64,000 bases of DNA, from assembly GCF_014192915.1 (NCBI RefSeq), contig NZ_JACHYN010000008.1, forward strand, positions 72,891 through 136,890. The letters are read 5' to 3'. This DNA is from Azospirillum sp. OGB3 (lineage in GTDB: Bacteria; Pseudomonadota; Alphaproteobacteria; Azospirillales; Azospirillaceae). The notes under the pieces were generated by a model. It saw only the letters and a program-made list of their open reading frames with translations, ran no database searches and was not told where the DNA came from. The first letter of the stretch is position 1; each line of letters opens with the position of its first letter. Below are positions 32,322 through 40,978 of this stretch, piece after piece. The position numbers and the translations under genes were made by a program.

Positions 32322-33524
32322 TCACACCACCGCGTCGCGGCGGAAGGCGCCGATCTCGTCGGGGCTGAAGCCCAGCTCCGCCAGGATGGCGTCGGTGTGC
32401 TCGCCCAGCCGTGGCGCCGGGCTTTCGGCGGGCAGGGGGGCCTCCGGCATGGTGATCGGCACGGCGGCGAAGCGCTTGCCCGAGCCTTCCGGCACCTCCA
32501 CGACCATCTTCCGGTGGATCACCTGGGGATCGTTCAGCGCGTCCGGCACGCTGTTGATCGGGCTGGCCGGCACGTCGGCGTCCTCCATCGCATCCAGCCA
32601 GGCGTCGCGCCCGCGGGTGAGGAAGACCTCGCGCAGCAGCGGCTCCAACTCCGCATGGTTGGCGTTGCGGGCCGAGCCGGTGGGGAAGCGCGGGTCGGAC
32701 AGCAGATGCTCCAGCCCCATGGCGCGGCACATCCGGTCCCACTGCTCGTTGGTGTCGACGCAGATGGCGATGGGCTTGTCGGCGGTGGGGAAGGCCTGGA
32801 AGGGGGCGATCAGCGGGTGGCGGCTGCCCAGCGCCCGCGGCGTCTCCCCGGCGTTCAGGAAGCGGGCGATGGCGTTCTCCATCAGGGCGAGCTGGCAATC
32901 CAGCATCGCCACGTCGATGAAGCTGCCCTCGCCGGTGGCCGTCCGCTTCTGCAGGGCGGCGAGGATGCCGACGGCGGCGAACAGGCTCGACCCGATGTCG
33001 CCGATCGACGCGCCGACCCGGCAGGGATCGCCGCCCGGCTCGCCGGTGATGCTCATCATGCCGGACATGGCCTGGGCCACCACGTCGAAGCAGGGCCGGT
33101 GGCGGTAGGGGCCGTCCTGCCCGAAGCCGGAGATCGAGGCATAGACCAGCCGCGGGTTCACCGCCTTCAGATCGTTGTAGCCCAGCCCCAGCCGGTCCAT
33201 CGCCCCGGCCCGGTTGTTCTCCACCAGCACGTCGCAGGTGGCGACGATTTTCTTGAAAATCTCCTTCCCCTTTTCCTCCTTCAAGTTGAGCGTCAGACTC
33301 CGCTTGTTGCGGTTGACGCTCAGAAAGTAAATGCTCTCCTCCTCGCTGAAGGGGGCAATGATGCGGGTGAAATCGCCCTTGCCGGGACGCTCGATCTTGA
33401 TGACCTCCGCCCCCAGCGCGCCGAGCAGCCAGGTGCTGTAGGGGCCGGCCAACATGTGCGTGAGATCGACCACGCGCACGCCGGCCAGGGGGCCTTCGCG
33501 GCGTTGCGTATCGGTGTTGAGCAT
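32322..33524 (-). CDS. Class III (CaiB/BaiF-type) CoA-transferase
   Basis: 400 residues from the ATG at 33524. Family III CoA-transferase: LAGVRVVDLTHMLAGPYSTWLLGALGAEVIKIERP at the start and the catalytic aspartate D147 in PCFDVVAQAMSG, which forms the aspartyl-CoA intermediate. GASIGDIGSSLFAAVGILAAL and the C-terminal GEHTDAILAELGFSPDEI are standard. It would activate the acid taken up or processed by the locus by moving CoA from another acyl-CoA. It is transcribed away from the thiolase-like operon, with the regulatory spacer between. Confidence 0.92.
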   Translation of the reverse strand: MLNTDTQRREGPLAGVRVVDLTHMLAGPYSTWLLGALGAEVIKIERPGKGDFTRIIAPFSEEESIYFLSVNRNKRSLTLNLKEEKGKEIFKKIVATCDVLVENNRAGAMDRLGLGYNDLKAVNPRLVYASISGFGQDGPYRHRPCFDVVAQAMSGMMSITGEPGGDPCRVGASIGDIGSSLFAAVGILAALQKRTATGEGSFIDVAMLDCQLALMENAIARFLNAGETPRALGSRHPLIAPFQAFPTADKPIAICVDTNEQWDRMCRAMGLEHLLSDPRFPTGSARNANHAELEPLLREVFLTRGRDAWLDAMEDADVPASPINSVPDALNDPQVIHRKMVVEVPEGSGKRFAAVPITMPEAPLPAESPAPRLGEHTDAILAELGFSPDEIGAFRRDAVV

Positions 33525-33967
33525 GCATGATCCTTCGGATGGCCGGACGCCGCGCAGGCGGTCCGGGCGGGGCCGCGCGCCCGGCTGGAAACCGGTCCGG
33601 TCCAGGGCGGCGGCGGGAATGCGACACCCAAAGGCTTGCGCCACGGCGACCGGAAAACAATCGCTTAGTTTGGCCCAATCCGGTGCATGGAAGGCACCGT
33701 TCCGCGGATTTGTCTGGTATGATATTGGTGCGTTCCGTGCACCGGACCGCATCGTTTTTTCTGCTTGTGACACGAACTGTGTCCGGTAGTCTTGATCTTG
33801 CCGGGAGCGGATCGGCCTGAACGAAATCTCTGCCGGCCATCGGATAGTCTTCGTGATTTCCGAGGCGGGCGATCTCTTTACTCTCATCGCCTGTCCAATG
33901 AAGCCGCTCGGCGCGCGTCGCGGCAGCGATGTGCGGCCTTCCACAACCAGGAAAGGACAACCCGCGC
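33525..33967. promoter_or_regulatory. Divergent control region with two identical LysR-type palindromes
   Basis: 443 bases without a gene. GGTGC-N7-GCACC occurs at 33682-33698 and again at 33727-33743. Each copy contains T-N11-A, the LysR consensus spacing, and the two centres are 45 bases apart. Between and beyond them the DNA is AT-rich (GGTATGATATTGG near 33716, ATCGTTTTTTCTG near 33751). AGGAAAGGA at 33949-33957 is the ribosome site of the next gene. Confidence 0.75.
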
Positions 33968-35134
33968 GTGATCGATCTTTCGGGAAAGGCGGCCATCGCC
34001 GGCGTTTTTGAATCGCCCCGCCGGGATGCGCCGCGCGTCCACCCCTTCGCCCTTCAGATGGAGTGCATCCTCGGCGCGCTGGACGACGCCGGGCTGACTC
34101 TGAAGGACGTGGACGGGCTGTGCGCGGCCTCCGGCGACTGGGCCGAGGGCGGCAGCACCATGGATGTGGTGGAACTGGCCGAATACATCGGGATCGCGCC
34201 GACCTACGTGAACAGCACCGACGTCGGCGGCTGCTCCTACATCCTCCAGGCCGGGCAGGCGGCAGCGGCCATCGCCACCGGGCTGGCCGAGGTGGTGGTC
34301 ATCAGCTACGCCGCCTGCCCGCGCTGGTGGCCGCTGAGCAGCCCGTCCTTCGACCCCTTCGTCTTTCCCGCCGGCCCCGGCCAGTATGAGATTCCCTACG
34401 CGCCGACGCTGATTTCGACCTACGGCCTGTTCGCCCGTCGCCATATGGACCTGTATGGCACCACGCCGGAACAGCTTGCCCAGGTGGCCGTGACCTTCCG
34501 CGAGCACGCCGCGAAGAACCCCGACGCCCGGCTGCGCAAGCCGATCACGGTGGACGACGTGCTGGCCTCGCCGATGATCGCGTCACCGCTGCACCGGCTG
34601 GACTGCTGTGTGGTGACCGACGGCGGCGGCGCCGTGGTGATGACCAGCCGGGAGCGGGCACGCGACCTGAAGAAGCCGCCGGTCCATCTGGTGGGGTATG
34701 GGGCCGCCGTGGCGCGCACCCAGAACAGCCAGATCCCCGACGACCTGACCACCCCGGCGGCGCTGTCCGGCCCGCGCGCCTTCGCCATGGCCGGGTTGAC
34801 CCCCGGCGAGATCGACGTGGCGCAGATCTACGACGCCTTCACCATCACGCCGATGCTGGCGCTGGAGGATCTGGGCTTCTGCGGGCGGGGGGAGAGCGGC
34901 GCCTTCGTCGCGGACGGCAACCTGACGCTGGGCGGCAGCCTGCCGACCAACACCGACGGCGGCGGCCTGTCGTCCAACCATCCCGGCAAGCGCGGCATCT
35001 TCACCCTGATCGAGAGTGTCCGCCAGCTGCGCGGCGAGGGGCCGGGCGTCCAGGTGCCCGACGCCCGCATCGCCCTGGCCCATGGGCTGGGCGGCACCTT
35101 CTGCTCCGCCGCCACCGCCATCCTTGCCCGGTAA
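33968..35134 (+). CDS. Thiolase-like lipid-transfer (SCP2/Ltp2-type) protein
   Basis: 388 residues from a GTG at 33968, ten bases after AGGAAAGGA. Thiolase fold: KAAIAGVFESPRRDA, LDDAGLTLKDVDGLCAAS, STDVGGCSYILQAGQAAAAIATG, MAGLTPGEIDVAQIYDAFTI and the C-terminal HGLGGTFCSAATAIL. It lacks the usual condensing-enzyme context and sits directly before a DUF35 gene. That pairing is known from bile-acid and steroid side-chain catabolism, where thiolase-like Ltp2 with a DUF35 partner is a retro-aldolase on beta-hydroxyacyl-CoA. The same function is inferred here. Confidence 0.85.
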   Translation: MIDLSGKAAIAGVFESPRRDAPRVHPFALQMECILGALDDAGLTLKDVDGLCAASGDWAEGGSTMDVVELAEYIGIAPTYVNSTDVGGCSYILQAGQAAAAIATGLAEVVVISYAACPRWWPLSSPSFDPFVFPAGPGQYEIPYAPTLISTYGLFARRHMDLYGTTPEQLAQVAVTFREHAAKNPDARLRKPITVDDVLASPMIASPLHRLDCCVVTDGGGAVVMTSRERARDLKKPPVHLVGYGAAVARTQNSQIPDDLTTPAALSGPRAFAMAGLTPGEIDVAQIYDAFTITPMLALEDLGFCGRGESGAFVADGNLTLGGSLPTNTDGGGLSSNHPGKRGIFTLIESVRQLRGEGPGVQVPDARIALAHGLGGTFCSAATAILAR

Positions 35135-35143
35135 GGTGCCCCG

Positions 35144-35545
35144 ATGACCGCCATGACCATCCCGCCCGTCCAGGACGAGACCTCCGCCCCCTTCTGGGAC
35201 GCGGCGCGCGAGGGGCGCTTCCTCATCCAGCGCTGCCCGGAGACCGGACGGTTCCAGTGGTACCCGCGCGCCCATTCCATCCACGCCCCCCACGCCCGTC
35301 CCGAATGGGTCCAGGCCAGCGGGCGCGGCGAGCTGCTGACCTATTCGGTCGTCCACCGCGGCAACCAGCGCGGCGATCCCTACGTCTGCGCCCTGATCCG
35401 GCTGGAGGAGGGCGTCACCGTCTTCTCCCGCGTCGAGGGGGTGGATGAGGCCGATCTGCGGGCCGGTCTGCCGCTCGTCGTGGCCTTCCACCAGTTGGAC
35501 GAGACCACCAGCCTTCCCGTGTTCCGCCCGCGGACATCCGCCTGA
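35144..35545 (+). CDS. DUF35 OB-fold protein with a degenerate zinc ribbon
   Basis: 133 residues. The N-terminal rubredoxin-like knuckle, normally two CxxC pairs, is reduced to one cysteine (LIQRCPETGRFQWYPRAHS), so zinc is unlikely. The OB-fold follows: ASGRGELLTYSVVHRG, YVCALIRLEEGVTVFSRVEG and LRAGLPLVVAFHQLDE. DUF35 proteins are partners of thiolase-like enzymes and help to bind acyl-CoA or form an aldolase complex. Nine bases separate it from the thiolase-like gene and 13 from the MaoC gene. Confidence 0.85.
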   Translation: MTAMTIPPVQDETSAPFWDAAREGRFLIQRCPETGRFQWYPRAHSIHAPHARPEWVQASGRGELLTYSVVHRGNQRGDPYVCALIRLEEGVTVFSRVEGVDEADLRAGLPLVVAFHQLDETTSLPVFRPRTSA

Positions 35546-35558
35546 AGGGGCCTTAAGA

Positions 35559-36008
35559 ATGACCGCCATCCATCTCGACGACATCAAGCCGGGCGACCGG
35601 GCGCGCTCCTCGCGCGTCACCGTCACCGAGGCGCACATCGTCTGGTTCGCCGGGCTGACCGGCGACTTCAACCCGCTGCACATGGACGCCGAGGCCGCCA
35701 AGGCCAACGGCTTCGGGCGGACCATCGCCCACGGCATGCTGACCCACTCGCTCAGCACCGGTCTGCGCTCGGCCATCGACGACTGGGCGATCCTCGCCTT
35801 TCTGGAGACACGCCGCCGCTTCGTCGGCCCGGTCTTCGCCGGCGACACCGTGCATTACGAGGCGGAGGTGGCGGAAGTCCGCCCCAGCGCCTCCAAGCCG
35901 GATCGCGGCATCGTCCGCGTCGCCATCACCGTGAAGAACCAGCGCGGCGAGACCGTGCAGGAGGGCGAGGACGTGCTCTCCATCGCCCGCAAGGAGGCGC
36001 AGGCATGA
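35559..36008 (+). CDS. MaoC-type enoyl-CoA hydratase
   Basis: 149 residues. Hot-dog MaoC domain: FAGLTGDFNPLHMDAEAAKANGFGRTIAHGMLTHS contains the catalytic Asp and His (DFNPLH and HGM). It would hydrate an enoyl-CoA to the beta-hydroxyacyl-CoA for the aldolase pair before it. The ATG at 35559 stands behind AAGGGGCCTTAAG. Its stop overlaps the SDR start by four bases. Confidence 0.9.
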   Translation: MTAIHLDDIKPGDRARSSRVTVTEAHIVWFAGLTGDFNPLHMDAEAAKANGFGRTIAHGMLTHSLSTGLRSAIDDWAILAFLETRRRFVGPVFAGDTVHYEAEVAEVRPSASKPDRGIVRVAITVKNQRGETVQEGEDVLSIARKEAQA

Positions 36009-36775
36009 GTTCCCCCGTCGCTCATTCCAGCCGTCTCGCCGGCCGTGTCGCCTTCGTCACCGGCGGCGGCGGCGGCATCGGCCGCGCCGTCTGCGAGCGG
36101 CTGGCCGCGGAGGGTGCCGCGGTCGTCGTCGCCGACATCGGCGCGGAGGCCGCCGAGACCGTCGCCGCCGCGCTGCGCGCCGAAGGGGCCCAGGCCCACG
36201 CCACCGCGCTGAACGTCGCCGACCGGGAAAGCTGGGGCGCTGCCGTGACCGGCCTGCCCGAGGCCTTCCGGGGCGTGGACATCATGGTCAACGTTGCCGG
36301 CATCGTCCGTGACCGCTCGCTGCCCAAGATGACCGACGCGGAATGGAGCGCCGTCATCGACGTGAACCTGCGCGGCACATGGCTGGGCTGCCAGACGGCC
36401 TTCCGGCTGGTCGGCGACCGCGGCTGGGGGCGCATCGTCAACATCGCCTCCACGGCGATCCTGGGGACCTTCGGGCAGGCCAACTACTCCGCCTCCAAGG
36501 CCGGGGTGGTTGGGCTGACCCGCACCGCCGCCCTGGAAGGGGCGCGCCGCGGCATCCTGGTCAACGCCGTCGCTCCGGGGGTCGTGGAGACCGCCATCGT
36601 CGAGGGCGTGCCCGACGCGGTGCGTTCGCAATGGCTGGAGAAGACCCCCATCGGCCGCCTCGGCAAGCCGGCGGAGATCGCCGCCGTCGTCGCCTTCCTG
36701 GCGTCCGATGACGCGGCCTACGTCACCGGCCAGACCATCGTCGCCGACGGTGGGGCGACCACCGGCGACTACTGA
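36005..36775 (+). CDS. Short-chain dehydrogenase (FabG-like)
   Basis: 256 residues, classical SDR. Cofactor loop TGGGGGIGRA (19-28), D44 in VVVADIG suggests NAD preference, NVAG near residue 97, catalytic Ser in NIASTAILG, and YSASK (about 161-165). C-terminal VTGQTIVADGG is the FabG-type end. It likely oxidises or reduces a hydroxyacyl-CoA of the pathway. ATGA overlap with the MaoC gene indicates translational coupling. Confidence 0.9.
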   Translation: MSSPVAHSSRLAGRVAFVTGGGGGIGRAVCERLAAEGAAVVVADIGAEAAETVAAALRAEGAQAHATALNVADRESWGAAVTGLPEAFRGVDIMVNVAGIVRDRSLPKMTDAEWSAVIDVNLRGTWLGCQTAFRLVGDRGWGRIVNIASTAILGTFGQANYSASKAGVVGLTRTAALEGARRGILVNAVAPGVVETAIVEGVPDAVRSQWLEKTPIGRLGKPAEIAAVVAFLASDDAAYVTGQTIVADGGATTGDY

Positions 36776-36842
36776 TTTTTACTGAAGAACGAAGAACGAC
36801 GCCGAAACGGCGGTACCGCAACACAAGACAGGGATTGGCAAC

Positions 36843-37898
36843 ATGATGGAATTCTCGCGCCGCCGCCTTCTCCAGACCGGCGGACTCGTCGGCACCGCCC
36901 TGGTGACCGGCGGGCTGGCCGGCACCGCCTTCTCGCGCATCGCGTCGGCGGCGGACGACCCGCTCTACGCCGCCGCGAAGAAGGAAGGCGCGCTGACCCT
37001 CTATTGGGGCTCCTACGAGCAGCAGACGATGGAGGCGATCCGCGACGCCTTCAAGGCGAAGTATCCGGGCATCGAGGTCAACCTGCTGCGCCAGGCCTCG
37101 CAGACGGTCTACACCCGCCTGCGCATGGAGCTGCAGAGCGGCGTCCACGAGTGCGACTCGCTGGGCACCACCAACATGCTGCACTACACGGAGCTGAAGA
37201 AGATCGGCGCGCTGGCGCCCTTCGAGCCGGTGGACGGCGTGCACATCCCGGACGCCTTCCGCACCCTCGACCCCGACAAGATGTTCCATGTCGGCGCCAT
37301 CAGCCTGACCAGCATCAACTTCGCGCCGGGCAAGGTCCCGTCGCCGCCGCAGAGCTGGCAGGCTCTGTTGGAGGACCAGTGGCAGGGCAAGATCACCACG
37401 GGCAGCCCGGCCTTCTCCGGCGACGTGGCGAACTGGGTCGTCGCCATCCGCCGCAAGTACGGCGACGACTTCCTGCGCGCCTTCGGCAAGCAGAAGCCGA
37501 AGGTCGGCCAGTCCAACGTCGACACCGTGACCGACATCCTGGCCGGCGAGCGCGTCGTCGGCTCCGGCGCGCCCTTCAGCTACACGCTGACCCAGAAGGC
37601 CGCCGGCAACCCCATCGACGTGGTGGCGCCGTCCGACGACGCCATCCTGAACCTGGGCGTCACCGGCATCCTGGCCAAGGCCCCGCACCCGAACGCCGCC
37701 CGGTTGTTCACCAACTTCCTCTACTCCACGGAGGTGTCGATGATCCTCCAGAAGAACTATTGGCCGACGCTGCGCAAGGACGTGCCCTGGGCGGAGGGGC
37801 GGGCGCTGGACCAGTTGAAGTGGTATCGCAACACCGGCGACGACCTCGGCCCGGAGGTCGCGGAAGGCATCGCCAAGTGGAAGGAACTGGTGCGCTGA
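36843..37898 (+). CDS. Tat-exported ABC substrate-binding protein (iron/anion family 1)
   Basis: 351 residues. The N-terminus SRRRLLQTGGLVGTALVTGG is a twin-arginine signal. Mature features of family 1 binding proteins: LYAAAKKEGALTLYWGSYEQ, FKAKYPGIEVNLLRQASQ and LTDIL-like helix 2. Relatives are annotated as Fe(III)-, phosphonate- or organic acid-binding; a gene next to CoA-dependent enzymes makes an organic acid ligand more likely than iron. The permease and ATPase follow after palindromic element copy 3. Confidence 0.88.
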   Translation: MMEFSRRRLLQTGGLVGTALVTGGLAGTAFSRIASAADDPLYAAAKKEGALTLYWGSYEQQTMEAIRDAFKAKYPGIEVNLLRQASQTVYTRLRMELQSGVHECDSLGTTNMLHYTELKKIGALAPFEPVDGVHIPDAFRTLDPDKMFHVGAISLTSINFAPGKVPSPPQSWQALLEDQWQGKITTGSPAFSGDVANWVVAIRRKYGDDFLRAFGKQKPKVGQSNVDTVTDILAGERVVGSGAPFSYTLTQKAAGNPIDVVAPSDDAILNLGVTGILAKAPHPNAARLFTNFLYSTEVSMILQKNYWPTLRKDVPWAEGRALDQLKWYRNTGDDLGPEVAEGIAKWKELVR

Positions 37899-37907
37899 TG
37901 CCAGACT

Positions 37908-38046
37908 CCCTCTCCCGTCCCGGGAGAGGGAAGGGGCCCGCGCGAAGCGTGGGAAGGGTGAGGGTGCCGTCTAGGATCATCCACTGATCCTCGCCCGACC
38001 CTCACCCGCCCGCTTTGCGGGCACCCTCTCCCGGGGCGGGAGAGGG
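37908..38046. repeat. Compound palindromic intergenic element, copy 3
   Basis: CCCTCTCCCG..CGGGAGAGGG hairpins at both ends, GGTGAGGGT and ACCCTCACCC inside, and at the centre AGGATCA-TCCAC-TGATCCT, a perfect 7-base inverted repeat. It is ten bases after the binding-protein stop and could stabilise its mRNA against the permease part. Confidence 0.8.
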
Positions 38047-38073
38047 TTCTGATGGACAATGGAGGCGGACCCT

Positions 38074-39867
38074 ATGGGGGTCATTTCTACGGACAGTCCA
38101 GACAGCGCAGCCGCGGCGACCGCGCGGCCGGTGATGGCCCGCGTGCCGCTCGCCAGGACCGTGGTCTTCGGCGCCGTCGCCCTTCTTCTCTTCCTGCTGG
38201 TGGTTCTGCCCTTCGGCTGGGTTCTCAACAACAGCTTCCACGACGACCTGACCGGCGCCTGGACGCTCGGCAACTACGCGCGGATCTTCCAGTCGGCGGA
38301 CCTGCTGGAGCCGCTGTTCAATTCGCTGCTCCTCGCCGTGGCGACCGCGGTGATCGCCGTCGGCATCGGCGTGCCCCTGGCCTGGCTGGTGTCACGGACC
38401 GACCTGCCGTTCCGCCGCACCATCCGCGTGCTGACGCTGACCGCCTTCGTCACCCCGTCCTTCATCGGGGCGACCGGCTGGATTCTGCTGGCGGCTCCCA
38501 ACTCGGGCTGGCTGAACGCGCTGTGGCGCTCGCTCGCCGGGGCGGAGGCGGGGCCGCTGCTGAACATCTACTCGATGACCGGGGCGATCTTCATCTGCGG
38601 CATCTACACCGTCCCCTACAGCTTCACCATGGTGTCGAGCGCGCTCGACGAGATGGCCGTGGAGCTTGAGGACGCCGCCGCCACGCTGGGTTCCGGCACG
38701 CTGCGCACCATGCTCAGCATCACCATCCCGCTGGTCACCCCGGCGGTGATCGCCAGCTTCATCCTGTCCTTCATCCAGGGGCTGACGCTGTTCGGCGTCC
38801 CGGCCTTCCTGCTGACGCCGACCGGCATCCCGGTGGTGACGACCAAGCTGGCCGAGTTCTACCAGCTGTTCCCGCCGGAAATCTACATGGCGGCCGCCTA
38901 TTGCATGCCGCTGCTGCTGGTCACCGCGATGCTGTTCTGGATGCGCCGCCGCATCCTGGGGCGCAAGCAGTTCGTCACCATCTCCGGCAAGAGCCGGGCG
39001 GGGCGGCGGATCGCGCTGGGCGCCGCCCGCTGGCCGGCCTTCGGCGCGGCCTTGCTGCTGCCGCTGGTCTCGGTCTTCCTGCCCTACGCGGCGCTGCTGC
39101 TGGTCTCGCTGACCCGCGCCTGGGGCCAGGGCCTGTCTTGGGAGAACCTGTCGCTGCACTGGTACTGGTGGGCGCTGTTTGGCAATTCGGAGACGCACAC
39201 CGCCATCGTCAATTCGCTGCTGTTCTCGACGCTCGCCGCGACGATGTGCGTGATGCTCGGCACCGTGGTCGCCTACATCGTGGAGCGGCGGATGGTCTTC
39301 GGCGCCAGCCTGTTCGGCGCGGTGGCGACGGTTCCCATCATCATCCCCGGCATCGTCATGTCGGTCGGCTTCTTCGCCGCCTACACGCGGGCGCCGCTGA
39401 ACCTCTACGGCACGCCGCTGCTGCTGGTGGCGGCTTTCGCGGCGACCTTCCTGCCCATCGCCTACGCCCATGGCGGCTCGATCCTCAAGGGCATCGGGCC
39501 GGAGCTGGAGCGCGCCGCCCGCAGCCTGGGTGCGGGGGAGGGGCGGACCTTCCTGTCCATCACCATCCCGCTGATGGGCGGCGGTCTGCTGTCGGGCTGG
39601 TTCCTGGTCTTCATCCCGATCATCCGGGAGCTGTCGGTGGCGGTCTTCCTCATCACGCCCAAGACCAACGTGATGACCACCCTGATCTACAACGCCAAGG
39701 ACGGCGGCAACTACGAGGCCGTCTGCGCCATGAGCGTCCTTCTCCTCCTCATCACGCTGGCGCTGGTGGCCGCCGCCGGTCCCCTGACGCGCCTGACCAC
39801 CGTGCGCCGCACCTCTCGCAAATCCGGTCGTAAAACCGCCCCGGCGGAAGGAGTTCTCCCCACATGA
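38074..39867 (+). CDS. ABC transporter permease, duplicated (FbpB-like)
   Basis: 597 residues from the ATG at 38074, eight bases after GGAGG; an ATG at 38059 is less well placed. Two six-helix permease halves are visible, each with an EAA-type loop: ELEDAAATLGSGTLRTMLSITIPLVTPA in the first (about 190-220) and ELERAARSLGAGEGRTFLSITIPLMGGG in the second (about 475-505). Fused permeases like this serve Fe(III)-type and related importers. A four-base overlap leads to the ATPase. Confidence 0.9.
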   Translation: MGVISTDSPDSAAAATARPVMARVPLARTVVFGAVALLLFLLVVLPFGWVLNNSFHDDLTGAWTLGNYARIFQSADLLEPLFNSLLLAVATAVIAVGIGVPLAWLVSRTDLPFRRTIRVLTLTAFVTPSFIGATGWILLAAPNSGWLNALWRSLAGAEAGPLLNIYSMTGAIFICGIYTVPYSFTMVSSALDEMAVELEDAAATLGSGTLRTMLSITIPLVTPAVIASFILSFIQGLTLFGVPAFLLTPTGIPVVTTKLAEFYQLFPPEIYMAAAYCMPLLLVTAMLFWMRRRILGRKQFVTISGKSRAGRRIALGAARWPAFGAALLLPLVSVFLPYAALLLVSLTRAWGQGLSWENLSLHWYWWALFGNSETHTAIVNSLLFSTLAATMCVMLGTVVAYIVERRMVFGASLFGAVATVPIIIPGIVMSVGFFAAYTRAPLNLYGTPLLLVAAFAATFLPIAYAHGGSILKGIGPELERAARSLGAGEGRTFLSITIPLMGGGLLSGWFLVFIPIIRELSVAVFLITPKTNVMTTLIYNAKDGGNYEAVCAMSVLLLLITLALVAAAGPLTRLTTVRRTSRKSGRKTAPAEGVLPT

Positions 39868-40946
39868 GCGGGATCCGCATCAAGAACCTCCGCAAGTCCT
39901 TCGGCACCTACACCGCGCTGCACGGAATCGACCTCCAGGTCCCCAACGGCACGCTGCTGGCCCTGCTCGGCCCGTCCGGTTGCGGGAAGTCCACAACGCT
40001 CCAGCTCCTCGCCGGGTTCGAGGCGCCGACGGAGGGCGAGATCTGGGCCGACGACGTGCTGCTGTCCTCGGCGCGCGGGGTGCTGCCGCCGGAAAAGCGC
40101 GGCATCTCCCTGGTCTTCCAGAACTACGCGGTGTGGCCGCACAAGACGGTGGCGGAGAATGTGGCCTTCGGCCTCGCCATCCGCCGCCTGCCGAAGGCGG
40201 AGATCGCCGAGCGGCTGGACCGCACGCTGCGCACCGTCCGGTTGGAGGCGCTGCGCGACCGCTACCCGTCGGAGCTGTCGGGCGGCCAGCAGCAGCGCGT
40301 CGCCCTGGCCCGCGCGCTGGCGGTGGAGCCGCGCATCCTCCTGCTCGATGAGCCGCTGTCCAACCTCGACGCCCATCTGCGCGAGGAGATGCGGTTCGAG
40401 ATCCGGCAGGTCCATGACCTGCTGGGGCTGACCACCGTCTACGTCACCCACGACCAGTCGGAGGCGCTGGTCACCGCCGACCGCATCGCCGTCATGAAGT
40501 CGGGCCATCTCCAGCAGCTCGGCTCGCCGGAGGACATCTTCGAGCGGCCGTCCAACGCCTTCGTCGCCACCTTCATCGGCGCCAACAACGAGCTGGCCGG
40601 GACCAGCGAGGGCAACGGCGCCATCCGCGTCGGCTCCCATGTGCTGACCGCGCCCGACCGCAGCGGCGCGGCGCATGGCGGGACGGTGTCGCTGTGCGTG
40701 CGCCCCTCCCAGGTCCGGCTGTTCGGCGCCGAGGAGAAAGGGTTGCCGGCCGAGGGCTGCAACGTGCTGTCCGGCACCGTCCGGCGCTCCGCCTATCTCG
40801 GGGAGTATCGCGACGTGTTGGTGGATCTGGGGGGCGGGCGGACGCTGCGCGCCTTCATCCCGCCGGCGCAGAGCTTCGCTCCGGGCAGCGTGGTGACGGC
40901 GCTTCTTCCCATCGGCTCCTGCCAGATCCTCGGGCCGGCGGCTTAA
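39864..40946 (+). CDS. ABC transporter ATPase (PotA/FbpC-like)
   Basis: 360 residues. Walker A GPSGCGKST (36-44), Q-loop VFQNYAVWPHKTVAENV, signature LSGGQQQR, Walker B ILLLDEPLSNLD and switch TVYVTHDQSEAL. The C-terminal part (from about 240) is a TOBE-like regulatory domain. It completes the importer with the preceding two genes. 32 bases later the enoyl-CoA hydratase gene starts, so transport and catabolism are probably co-transcribed. Confidence 0.93.
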   Translation: MSGIRIKNLRKSFGTYTALHGIDLQVPNGTLLALLGPSGCGKSTTLQLLAGFEAPTEGEIWADDVLLSSARGVLPPEKRGISLVFQNYAVWPHKTVAENVAFGLAIRRLPKAEIAERLDRTLRTVRLEALRDRYPSELSGGQQQRVALARALAVEPRILLLDEPLSNLDAHLREEMRFEIRQVHDLLGLTTVYVTHDQSEALVTADRIAVMKSGHLQQLGSPEDIFERPSNAFVATFIGANNELAGTSEGNGAIRVGSHVLTAPDRSGAAHGGTVSLCVRPSQVRLFGAEEKGLPAEGCNVLSGTVRRSAYLGEYRDVLVDLGGGRTLRAFIPPAQSFAPGSVVTALLPIGSCQILGPAA

Positions 40947-40978
40947 TCCGCCAGTCCAATCCAAGAAAGTTCCGAACG

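Noticed and set aside
28504..33108. Plus-strand open frame of 1534 codons opposite the permease, thioesterase, LysR and CoA-transferase genes
   Set aside because: It spans four real minus-strand genes and two spacers, has shadow composition and no recognisable domain.
36843..40946. A dedicated iron uptake system
   Set aside because: Sequence family fits iron importers, but the genes stand inside a CoA-dependent catabolic operon without siderophore or Fur-box features, so an organic acid is more likely.
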